In this document: positions 1-5,372 of the stretch, one piece after another
Position numbering within the stretch: position 1 is the first letter of the stretch
Layout of the letters: each line of letters begins with the position of its first letter
Assembly (NCBI GenBank): GCA_910586575.1
Contig: CAJUJQ010000101.1
Coordinates: 1 to 11,590 of the forward strand
Source of the DNA: an uncultured Clostridia bacterium
Lineage (GTDB): Bacteria > Bacillota > Clostridia > Oscillospirales > Butyricicoccaceae
DNA length: 11,590 bases
Reading direction: 5' to 3'
Notes under the pieces: model-generated
Told to the model about the DNA's origin: nothing
Database searches by the model: none
What the model saw: the letters and a program-made list of their open reading frames with translations, nothing else
Program-made: the position numbers and the translations under genes

Positions 1-169
1 ATACTCCCTTTTTGTGTATATTTCGTGTATGAACGTTTTTGCGCAGATTGCTCTATCTATTAGTAAATACTCCCGATTTCCTATCGCCAGAAAAGCCGTT
101 TTGCCTTAAGTTGACGGCAGTGGTCTTAAGTCCTAATTTTCCGACTAACACCAAAAGAAATGTGTACAG
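1..169. other. Gene-free left edge with short dyads
   Basis: I see no convincing gene here. The stretch is AT-richer than the rest. It contains two CTTAAG copies 14 bp apart (about 105-110 and 125-130) and a GCCGT/ACGGC dyad (95-99 and 114-118). Read on the minus strand, the last bases at the window edge run AAAAAGGGAGTAT, which could be the ribosome binding site of a minus-strand gene starting just outside the window. That would make this its leader and promoter region, but the edge prevents a decision. Confidence 0.35.
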
Positions 170-206
170 AAAAGCTGCTGCATTTTCGGAAAGTGCAGCA
201 GCTTTT
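170..206 (-). terminator. Intrinsic terminator of the CofE-like gene
   Basis: A perfect 13-bp stem, AAAAGCTGCTGCA (170-182) paired with TGCAGCAGCTTTT (194-206), encloses an 11-nt loop. It begins 13 bp past the stop of the minus-strand gene at 220. Read on the minus strand the stem ends in TTTT followed by a broken T-rich run. The A-tract on the other flank means it could also stop plus-strand transcription. Confidence 0.8.
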
Positions 207-219
207 ACGTTGCAGGAAA

Positions 220-921
220 TCAAGCCTGTACGCGGCGGATAATGCCCATGGGGGTCTGTTCGCCGGACTGGCCGAGCGGGTTGTCTCCCAGCACGCGGAG
301 CATCAGCGCACGGTCAATCGCCGGATCGGACGCCCCCAGGATATTGCCGCCGAGGTCGTTCAGGTCCACGATCAGGACCGGGAAGCCGATGCGTTCGGCG
401 ATCTCGCGGGAGACCTTTTCGGGGTCATCGGGGCCGAGCACGACGCACTGGTTATAGGGCGGGATGGTGTTGGGGCAGGGGCCGTCGATGGAAGCGGCTT
501 TGCGTCCGGCCACGATATAGAACCAGCCGCGCTGGCCGAACAGCTTGCCAATCAGCGAGCAAAACGCGGCAAGCAGGATACGGAATGTGCCGCACTCACG
601 CAGGGCGCATTCCATGGTTTCGGGGATGCCAAGACCGATGCCGTGCGGCGTTTTGGTGACGAAGTGGGAGAGGATAACAGCAAGCCTGCGGGGCTTGATA
701 TCCTTCATGAAAATGGCCCTTTGCTGGGTGCAGGCGACGCATTTTTCGGAAATAAAAAGCATATCGCCCTCCCGCATGAAGGGGGAGGCATAGGTTTCGG
801 CAACATCGCAGATATCGTCCTCGTCGGTGACGACGTGGGTGTGCACGGGCAGGCGGTCATAACGGATGCCGTCAACCTCAATGCTTAAATCCTTGCCTTC
901 GTTGCTGGTCAGTTCAGCCAT
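220..921 (-). CDS. CofE-like coenzyme F420-0:L-glutamate ligase family protein
   Basis: The 233-aa product resembles the F420_ligase family (CofE/FbiB-N type), whose characterised members add glutamate to coenzyme F420-0 using GTP. Family-like features are the GDMLFISEK segment near residues 52-60, a Cys pair (C61, C64), the glycine-rich GIGLGIPETME stretch (94-104), and the late LIVDLNDLGGNILGAS segment (183-198). I chose the ATG at 921 because AGAAAGGAG lies 8-9 nt upstream. An in-frame upstream start near 942 would place that ribosome binding site inside the gene. The gene is a single unit with its own promoter and terminator, and nothing else of F420 synthesis is nearby. Organisms of this type are not known to make F420, so the substrate may be another phosphate- or carboxylate-bearing acceptor. 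Family membership is fairly secure from memory of its motifs; the exact reaction is not. Confidence 0.72.
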   Translation of the reverse strand: MAELTSNEGKDLSIEVDGIRYDRLPVHTHVVTDEDDICDVAETYASPFMREGDMLFISEKCVACTQQRAIFMKDIKPRRLAVILSHFVTKTPHGIGLGIPETMECALRECGTFRILLAAFCSLIGKLFGQRGWFYIVAGRKAASIDGPCPNTIPPYNQCVVLGPDDPEKVSREIAERIGFPVLIVDLNDLGGNILGASDPAIDRALMLRVLGDNPLGQSGEQTPMGIIRRVQA

Positions 922-952
922 GGGGGAAGGCTCCTTTCTCATACGATCCTCG

Positions 953-968
953 ACGGTTAATAAACCGT
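953..968. repeat. Small perfect dyad in the CofE-like leader
   Basis: ACGGTT (953-958) and AACCGT (963-968) are separated by AATA. The dyad lies between the predicted transcription start and the ribosome binding site of the CofE-like gene. It may be an operator half-site pair or a small leader hairpin; 6 bp is too short to decide. Confidence 0.4.
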
Positions 969-988
969 GATCTTCAAATACTCTATGT

Positions 989-1017
989 AGTATACCCCAA
1001 ATTCCCCCAAAATGCAA
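989..1017 (-). promoter_or_regulatory. Predicted promoter of the CofE-like gene
   Basis: On the minus strand TTGCAT (1017-1012) and TATACT (994-989) are separated by exactly 17 bp. The -10 matches the sigma-A consensus at 5 of 6 positions and the -35 at its first three. Transcription would start near 982, giving a leader of about 60 nt that contains the ACGGTT dyad. Confidence 0.6.
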
Positions 1018-1198
1018 CTCTAAATTTGCTGTTGTGCGGGCCGTCCAAAGCCTGTAGATTTTGCACCGGAGAGGCTTTGACGGTGTAAGGATTGCCCGCG
1101 CGGCGGTTCAGGGCGCGGTTCTCCGCCAAGTTTCACGCTGATATGCTGAAAAAGGGACGCCAGGACAGGATTTTCGGGGAATGCGTCGTATTTTGCCG
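1018..1198. other. Gene-free interval with competing dyads
   Basis: No coding region is supported between the comFB-like terminator and the CofE-like promoter. Two overlapping dyads are visible. CCGT-C-CAAAGCCT (1041-1053) pairs with AGGCTTTGACGG (1072-1083) with a one-base bulge. TTGCACCG (1061-1068) pairs with CGGTGTAA (1080-1087 approximately) with one wobble. They share bases, so only one can form at a time. No known RNA family is recognised, and an apparent small minus-strand frame here crosses a strong terminator. Confidence 0.35.
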
Positions 1199-1236
1199 AA
1201 AAAAGCGCTGCCTCACATTTTCTGTGCGGCAGCGCT
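1199..1236 (-). terminator. Strong intrinsic terminator of the parA-comFB operon
   Basis: AGCGCTGCC (1204-1212) pairs perfectly with GGCAGCGCT (1228-1236). After one mismatch, an inner CACA/TGTG extends the stem around a TTTTC loop. On the minus strand the stem is followed by six T residues (1204-1199). It starts 4 bp past the TAA stop at 1241. Confidence 0.93.
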
Positions 1237-1240
1237 GTAA

Positions 1241-2341
1241 TTATCGATGGTGTGGGTTGATTTTTACGATGCTGCACGCCTTGGTCAGCTGGGCCGCAAT
1301 CAGGCTGCCGTAACGGTTTTCATATACGGTCAGCATGGGGATGCGGTCGCGGCGATGGAAAACCGCGTATTTCGGCGCAAGATTGGTCAGGGTGAGAGCC
1401 TTGACATCGGCGGCGCAGCGTGAGCACTTGCAGACACCGAACCTTTTGATGTACCGGGGGGCCATGGATTCAACAATGGTTTGCATGATGTTGACATACA
1501 GCAGGTCGCTGCCGGACTGCGGCGTCGGCGCGGGGCCGCGGAAATCTGGGCGGTACTGTTCGCGCGTCAGGGAAGGCAGGGGCGGCGCGGGATGCGCGGG
1601 TTCCGGTGTAGATTCGGGCGCGGGAGCCGGTTCAGGTTCGGGAGCAGCCTGCGCGGCGGGAGCCGGTTCAGGTTCGGGAGCAGCCTGCGCGGCGGGAGCC
1701 GGCTCAGGTTCGGGAGCAGCCTGCGCAACGGGAGCCGGTTCAGGTTCGGGAGCAGCCTGAGCAGCGGGAGCCGGTTCAGGTTCGGGAGCAGCCTGCGCAG
1801 CGGGAGCTGGTTCAGGTTCGGGAGCAGCCTGCGCAGCGGGAGCCGGCTCAGGTTCGGGAGCAGCCTGCGCGGCGGGAGCCGGTTCAGGAGCAGCCTGCGC
1901 GGCGGGAGCCGGTTCAGGTTCGGGAGCAGCCTGAGCAGCGGGAGCCGGTTCGGGTTCGGGAGCAGCCTGCGCAGCAGGAGCCAGTTCAGCTTCCAGAGCG
2001 GCAACCTCTTTCGCAAGCTCTGCGGCAAGCGTTTCAGGCGGTGCAAGGGCGGCATTGTTTTCGTTAGCTAGCTGTTCCAGCTCACTGTTCAGGGCGGAGC
2101 GGATTTGGCTGGCGATTTTTTCATCCTGGGTATGGGCGACCTCGACGATCGGCGGGGTCAGGGGGCGGCTTGGAATCACCGGTGCTGCCGCTCCGGCAGC
2201 ATCCGCAGCGGCGGATGAAATCTCCGCTTCGGCCTCGGCCTGCTTCTGTGCGGCGGCCTGGCGCTGGGCGGGGGTGGTAATCAGGTTTAATACATGTGCT
2301 GTTTTGGTGGTTTTACTGTTTTTATCCTTCTTAGAAGCCAT
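1241..2341 (-). CDS. ComFB-domain protein with Ala/Pro/Glu repeat linker
   Basis: The 366-aa protein has three parts. The N-terminal head (1-120) is Lys-rich then Ala/Gln/Glu-rich and likely helical. Next come ten repeats of APAAQAAPEPEP (121-238) and a further Pro-rich spacer. The C-terminal domain (about 279-366) matches the late-competence ComFB family: a helix DLLYVNIMQTIVESM, then a CxCxxC cluster (C304, C306, C309) running into ADVKALTLTNLAPKYAV, and a fourth cysteine at C356. Cysteines of B. subtilis ComFB bind zinc, and ComFB-family proteins in other bacteria have been reported as cyclic-di-nucleotide receptors. The ATG at 2341 follows AAGGAGG (2358-2352) with good spacing. The gene is downstream of parA by 53 bp with no terminator between them, so they are probably co-transcribed. 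The long linker suggests a tethered partner for the ATPase or the membrane; that is inference. ComFB assignment is confident, function is not. Confidence 0.85.
   Translation of the reverse strand: MASKKDKNSKTTKTAHVLNLITTPAQRQAAAQKQAEAEAEISSAAADAAGAAAPVIPSRPLTPPIVEVAHTQDEKIASQIRSALNSELEQLANENNAALAPPETLAAELAKEVAALEAELAPAAQAAPEPEPAPAAQAAPEPEPAPAAQAAPEPAPAAQAAPEPEPAPAAQAAPEPEPAPAAQAAPEPEPAPAAQAAPEPEPAPVAQAAPEPEPAPAAQAAPEPEPAPAAQAAPEPEPAPAPESTPEPAHPAPPLPSLTREQYRPDFRGPAPTPQSGSDLLYVNIMQTIVESMAPRYIKRFGVCKCSRCAADVKALTLTNLAPKYAVFHRRDRIPMLTVYENRYGSLIAAQLTKACSIVKINPHHR
1628..1981 (-). repeat. Ten-copy 36-bp in-frame tandem repeat
   Basis: This tract encodes ten consecutive units of APAAQAAPEPEP. Nine units are 36 bp long and the third is 30 bp, lacking one Glu-Pro pair. 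The eighth carries an Ala-to-Val change. Third-base differences are few (GCGGCG versus GCAGCG, CCGG versus CTGG), indicating recent expansion or gene conversion. All lengths are multiples of 3, so copy-number change would lengthen or shorten the linker without a frameshift. Confidence 0.95.
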
Positions 2342-2394
2342 GGCTTATGATCCTCCTTCAATGCCCGGGACGGCGGGCGGGTTTGCTCAGTTCC

Positions 2395-3174
2395 TCAGTC
2401 CGGCTGGCTGCGGGGGAATTCCGTTCCCCAAAGCTCATCCACCAGCGCTTCAAAATCGGCGGCGGGCTTGGAACGGGGGGCATAGGAAATAACGCTTTCC
2501 CCGTGGGCGGGGGCTTCGGCGACCGATACGCTGGAGCGGATTTTTGACTCAAAAACCTTGCTGTCCAGCTGCTCTGCGATTTGCTCGGAAAGCTCAAGTA
2601 CCTCCCGGTTCAGGTTCAGGCGCGGGTTGAATTTATTGAGCAGGATGCCGAGCACGCGCAGGCGGGAGTTGTAGTGTCGGCGGACGGTTTCGATGGTCTC
2701 GCGAATCTGGGAAACGCCGAGCAGGCTCAGGATTTCGGGCGCCATAGGGATAATCAGGCTGTCGGACGCAACATAGGCGTTGACGGTAAGGATGTTGAGC
2801 GCGGGCGGCGTATCGATGATAATAAAGTCATATTCATTATCCAGCTCGTTGAGGTGCGTTTTCAGCATAAACTCACGGCCCGGGCGGTTAAATTCAAGTT
2901 CCGCGCCTGAAAGCAGGATGTTGGAAGGCAGGATATCGCCGCATTCGGTTTCCACAATGACGTCGTTCACGGCCTTGTCACCGCGCATCACATCATAAAT
3001 TGTCGCACAGCTTTCGATATCCAGGCCAAGGCAAAAGCCGAGGCTGCCCTGCGGGTCAAGGTCAATACCGAGCACGCGCGCGCCGCGCTGATAAAGAGCG
3101 GTAAGCAGAGAGGAGGAGGTTGTGGTCTTCCCTACGCCGCCCTTTTGGTTTGTAATCGTAATGATCTTTGACAA
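2395..3174 (-). CDS. parA: ParA/Soj-family ATPase
   Basis: This 259-aa ATPase of the ParA/MinD superfamily uses ATP-driven dimerisation and DNA or membrane binding to position cargo. The deviant Walker A KGGVGKTT lies at residues 11-18 with the signature lysine K11. The A' segment GIDLDPQGS (36-44) and Walker B IIIDTPP (118-124) follow in the usual order and spacing, and total length equals chromosomal Soj proteins. The start is TTG at 3174: GGAGGGG (3186-3180) sits 5-7 nt upstream and the protein begins directly with the canonical beta strand SKIITITNQKGG. No parB and no parS-like site is visible, and the downstream partner is the ComFB-domain gene, so this looks like an orphan ParA that positions something other than the origin. 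It could still be the cell's Soj if parB lies elsewhere, although soj is normally next to parB. Confidence 0.92.
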   Translation of the reverse strand: MSKIITITNQKGGVGKTTTSSSLLTALYQRGARVLGIDLDPQGSLGFCLGLDIESCATIYDVMRGDKAVNDVIVETECGDILPSNILLSGAELEFNRPGREFMLKTHLNELDNEYDFIIIDTPPALNILTVNAYVASDSLIIPMAPEILSLLGVSQIRETIETVRRHYNSRLRVLGILLNKFNPRLNLNREVLELSEQIAEQLDSKVFESKIRSSVSVAEAPAHGESVISYAPRSKPAADFEALVDELWGTEFPRSQPD

Positions 3175-3224
3175 AAAAACCCCTCCATTGACAAAATGTC
3201 TGGAAATAATCCTATATAAAACCC

Positions 3225-3230
3225 ATTATA
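3225..3230 (-). promoter_or_regulatory. Predicted -10 element of the parA-comFB operon
   Basis: A perfect TATAAT is present on the minus strand, with transcription expected to start near 3218, about 44 nt before the TTG start codon. The region at -35 is only T-rich (around 3248-3253) with no good hexamer, so the promoter may depend on an activator or on the T-rich upstream sequence. Confidence 0.5.
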
Positions 3231-3265
3231 CTACGTATCGTTAAAAAAATATAGTGGGAAAATGC

Positions 3266-3302
3266 AAAAAATTTTGTACAGGCTGGGAATCCCGGCTTGT
3301 AC
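3266..3302 (-). terminator. Probable terminator of the C39-like peptidase gene
   Basis: GTACAGGCTGGG (3276-3287) and CCCGGCTTGTAC (3291-3302) form a 12-position stem around a 3-nt loop. On the minus strand two positions become A-C mismatches, and the stem is followed by AAAATTTTTT. It separates the peptidase gene from the parA promoter. The mismatches weaken it; on the plus strand the stem is better (two G-U pairs) but lacks a T-tract. Confidence 0.55.
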
Positions 3303-3318
3303 GGAATCAATTATGGGA

Positions 3319-3357
3319 CCTGTTTTATACGGGAGGGGCAAGCCCCTCCCCTACAGG
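3319..3357. repeat. REP-like GC-rich palindrome
   Basis: GGGAGGGGC (3331-3339) and GCCCCTCCC (3342-3350) form a perfect 9-bp dyad around AA, flanked by CCTGT (3319-3323) and ACAGG (3353-3357), which also pair. It is far more GC-rich than the surrounding intergenic sequence and does not end in a T-tract. Its form, a GTAGGGG-type GC hairpin, resembles short dispersed intergenic repeats common in Clostridia genomes. Only one copy is in this window. Confidence 0.6.
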
Positions 3358-3420
3358 CGAATATTGTTGCAGGTTTGCCGGATTTTAAGCTACAAAACGG
3401 CAGAATTGATTTTATGCGGG

Positions 3421-4437
3421 TCAGTTCAGCCCGGAAGGCGGGGAAATCAGCCATAGGGGCGCGCCGTCGTGGCGGCTTGGGGAAAGCTCCGAAAGGATCA
3501 GTGAGAGATCCCAGGGGGTTAGGCTGCGTTCCCGGCTTGCCGGGTCGGCGACCAGAATGCTGCCGTCCAGGGTGAGGCCGCGCAAAACAATAAAATGCCC
3601 GCTGCCCGTGAAGTGGCCGCGTGTCATCAGCGCGACCGCCAAATCGCCGTTTGAAAGGTGCAGCAGCAGGTTGTCCTTGTCCAGCTGCTCCGGCGGGATG
3701 GAGGTGCACTCCAGGCCATATGCATCGGCAATCCCCTGCACAATGGAAAGATAGGAGCCGGAGCGCCGTGCCCAGTAGCCGCGATTTACGCATTCCTGTG
3801 CCATCTGCGCGGGGTCAACCGCCCTTTGCAGCAGTGTCGAGACCACCATGCTCATCGCCGTCGGCCCGCAGCCGTAGCCGTTTAACGGGTCTGCCCCATA
3901 GCTTGTTTCCGACCATTGCCCGTCCGTCTGATTGTAGTATACTACCTCAATGCCGCCGCCCGTCAGGAATTCCAGCGATTCGCGGCCTTCCAGGTGGCTC
4001 ACCGATTCGTCAACAATCCCGTTCGGGGAAGCAAGCGGTACCGTTGGCCCCGCCAGTTGGGTTTCCGGCAGGCCGCGCCCCGCCGCCTGCTTGTGTGGGA
4101 CCGTAACCTTGGGCGCCATTGCCTTTTCCGCCCGCGCCGCCGCGTCCGCCGCCATCTCCCGCGCCGCGTGTGCGGTGTCCGTGATGGCCTGTCCGGCTGC
4201 GGATGCCAGCCGCGCCGTACCCCGCGCGGCTGCGTGCCCCGCTGCGGACGCCGCTTTTTTCACCGTCCGTACACAGGCGCGCGCGGGCGCCGTGATTTCA
4301 AGGTATAGCGCCGGTTCCACGACGCGGCATACCGCAAGCTCGGTAACCACCAGGCAGAACGCTGCCAATAAAATCACGGCCAGGATCATTTTTCTTTTTT
4401 TGTGCAAAACGCGGTCTTTCATGGTGGTTCGGCGCAC
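3421..4437 (-). CDS. Membrane-anchored C39-like cysteine peptidase
   Basis: The 338-aa protein has a basic N-terminus, one membrane segment (about 17-37), an Ala-rich charged helix (about 50-107), a Pro-rich linker, and a C-terminal papain-like domain of the peptidase C39-like family (about 160-338). The probable catalytic set is visible: Q170 in VYYNQTDGQW (oxyanion hole), C190 in GYGCGPTAMSM, H281 in GSGHFIVL and D298 in VADPAS. No ABC exporter domains are present, so this is a stand-alone extracytoplasmic enzyme, not a bacteriocin-processing transporter. Such domains cleave peptides or act on the cell wall; the substrate cannot be read from sequence. The start is GTG at 4437, with GAGGG about 7 nt upstream; an in-frame ATG at 4422 lacks a ribosome binding site. 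The gene is divergent from the FtsE-like gene and may share its control region. Confidence 0.82.
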   Translation of the reverse strand: MRRTTMKDRVLHKKRKMILAVILLAAFCLVVTELAVCRVVEPALYLEITAPARACVRTVKKAASAAGHAAARGTARLASAAGQAITDTAHAAREMAADAAARAEKAMAPKVTVPHKQAAGRGLPETQLAGPTVPLASPNGIVDESVSHLEGRESLEFLTGGGIEVVYYNQTDGQWSETSYGADPLNGYGCGPTAMSMVVSTLLQRAVDPAQMAQECVNRGYWARRSGSYLSIVQGIADAYGLECTSIPPEQLDKDNLLLHLSNGDLAVALMTRGHFTGSGHFIVLRGLTLDGSILVADPASRERSLTPWDLSLILSELSPSRHDGAPLWLISPPSGLN

Positions 4438-4478
4438 GATAATTCCCTCATTCTACAAGATTGCGGGCTTCCTTATTT

Positions 4479-4497
4479 CACAATTGTGTGTTATAAT
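4479..4497 (+). promoter_or_regulatory. Predicted extended -10 promoter of the FtsE-like operon
   Basis: TATAAT (4492-4497) is preceded by the extended -10 motif TG one base away (4489-4490). The perfect 10-bp palindrome CACAATTGTG (4479-4488) directly abuts it and may be an operator. No good -35 hexamer is seen at 17 bp. Transcription would start near 4504, leaving a leader of about 125 nt with two hairpins. Confidence 0.55.
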
Positions 4498-4513
4498 GGT
4501 ATGTGAAGATATA

Positions 4514-4532
4514 GGGCAGATATTTTCTGCCC
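4514..4532. repeat. Inverted repeat between facing promoters
   Basis: GGGCAGA (4514-4520) and TCTGCCC (4526-4532) are perfect complements around TATTT. The dyad lies inside both predicted leaders, between the plus-strand -10 at 4492 and the minus-strand -10 at 4559. It has no adjoining T-tract in either direction, so it is more likely an operator or leader hairpin than a terminator. Confidence 0.55.
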
Positions 4533-4553
4533 CCGAAAAGTCCTTCATATTTT

Positions 4554-4583
4554 ATTATAGCATATCCGCACCGCGCTGCACAA
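4554..4583 (-). promoter_or_regulatory. Predicted promoter of the C39-like peptidase gene
   Basis: On the minus strand a perfect TATAAT occupies 4559-4554. TTGTGC (4583-4578), separated by 18 bp, is a weak -35. Transcription would start near 4547, giving a leader of about 110 nt that runs back through the FtsE-side promoter. Confidence 0.42.
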
Positions 4584-4604
4584 TACCCAAAATGCAGCGT
4601 GCGG
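4566..4604 (+). promoter_or_regulatory. Leader hairpin just before the FtsE-like ribosome binding site
   Basis: CCGCAC at the left pairs with GTGCGG at the right, and GCTGCA with TGCAGC. Together they give about 12 bp interrupted by a 3-nt bulge, around a 12-nt loop. It ends 7 nt before AAGGAG (4612-4617). The position suits translational control or mRNA stabilisation, but no T-tract or known riboswitch fold is seen. Confidence 0.45.
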
Positions 4605-4628
4605 GCAAATTAAGGAGTGTCGATACAG

Positions 4629-5372
4629 ATGCCGGAGCTTCGATTGGAAGGAGTCAGCAAATATTTCAAAGTGGAACGCAGGAAACGGATGGCTGTGCAG
4701 GATATCGACCTGACCATCCAGCAGGGCGAGTTTGTATTTCTGAACGGCAGCAGCGGCGCGGGCAAGAGCACCATCCTGCGGCTGCTTGGCGGCGACCTGC
4801 CCCCCGACAAGGGCGCCGCGTACCTTGACAACATCAATATGAACCGCTATTTCGGCCCGTTCCGCTACCGCCTGCGGCGTACCTTCGGTTACGTTTGGCA
4901 GGATACCATGCTCATCCGTAAACGCACCGTTTACGATAATATCTATCTTGCCGCGCAGTCGGGCGGCCTGCGCAATGAGTCTGAAGCCGCCGTGGAAAAG
5001 GCGCTTTCGCTGGTCGGTATGCTCGATGTGCAGCAGAATTTCCCGGGTGAGCTTTCCATTGGGCAGGTGCGCCGGGTCGAGCTGGCGCGCGCGCTGGTGT
5101 GCAGCCCGCCCATCCTGCTGATTGACGAGCTGACCGCGAACCTTGACGATGACACAATCTGGGATTTGATGCACCTGTTCCATGAGCTGAACCAGCGCGG
5201 CACGACAATTATTATGGCTACCCATGCCAGCCGTTATGTGAATATCATGCGGCGGCGTGTGATAACCCTGGTGGACGGCAGGCTGGCGGGCGATGTCCGC
5301 AACGGCCGTTATGCCCAGACCAGGACTAAAAAAATGACGTTCCAAACCCCAAGAAGGAAGATACGGAGATGA
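4629..5372 (+). CDS. Diverged FtsE-like ABC transporter ATPase
   Basis: The 247-aa ATP-binding subunit is closest in overall pattern to FtsE. Walker A is GSSGAGKST (40-48), Q-loop YVWQD with Q91, signature LSIGQ (142-146) instead of LSGGQ, Walker B ILLIDE (162-167) with catalytic E167, and H-loop H199 in MATHAS. FtsE-type phrases include QGEFVFLNGSSGAGKST, RTVYDNIYLAAQ and RGTTIIMATHA. After the Walker B glutamate it has Leu where FtsE normally has Pro (DELTANLD rather than DEPTGNLD). A basic tail (231-247) extends beyond the core. The ATG at 4629 starts directly at the first strand, 11 nt after AAGGAG; a GTG at 4617 overlaps that site and is less likely. Its stop overlaps the start of the lipoprotein gene by ATGA. 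No FtsX-like permease is encoded in the window, so its membrane partner is unknown. Whether it replaces FtsE or works elsewhere cannot be decided here. Confidence 0.88.
   Translation: MPELRLEGVSKYFKVERRKRMAVQDIDLTIQQGEFVFLNGSSGAGKSTILRLLGGDLPPDKGAAYLDNINMNRYFGPFRYRLRRTFGYVWQDTMLIRKRTVYDNIYLAAQSGGLRNESEAAVEKALSLVGMLDVQQNFPGELSIGQVRRVELARALVCSPPILLIDELTANLDDDTIWDLMHLFHELNQRGTTIIMATHASRYVNIMRRRVITLVDGRLAGDVRNGRYAQTRTKKMTFQTPRRKIRR

Noticed and set aside
39..242. Short plus-strand frame at the left edge
   Set aside because: It runs through the terminator stem-loop at 170-206, has no convincing ribosome binding site, and shows biased low-information sequence.
160..888. Plus-strand frame antisense to the CofE-like gene
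   Set aside because: It begins inside the terminator hairpin and lacks a ribosome binding site and any family pattern, while the opposite strand has a good start and motifs.
1020..1277. 85-codon minus-strand frame between comFB-like and CofE-like genes
   Set aside because: It starts inside the comFB-like gene and spans a strong intrinsic terminator. No ribosome binding site or motif was seen.
1628..1981. Possible CRISPR or minisatellite array
   Set aside because: There are no variable spacers. The units are contiguous, of 36 or 30 bp, and in frame with a protein linker.
1335..2071. Plus-strand open frames rich in Gly/Ser/Arg over the repeat tract
   Set aside because: They are antisense by-products of the GC-rich 36-bp repeat, which is stop-free in several frames. 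They have no ribosome binding site and no recognisable domain, while the minus frame ends in a clear ComFB domain.
3188..3218. Plus-strand TTGACA followed by TATAAA
   Set aside because: The spacing of 19 bp is poor and no plus-strand gene follows. It overlaps the leader of parA on the other strand.
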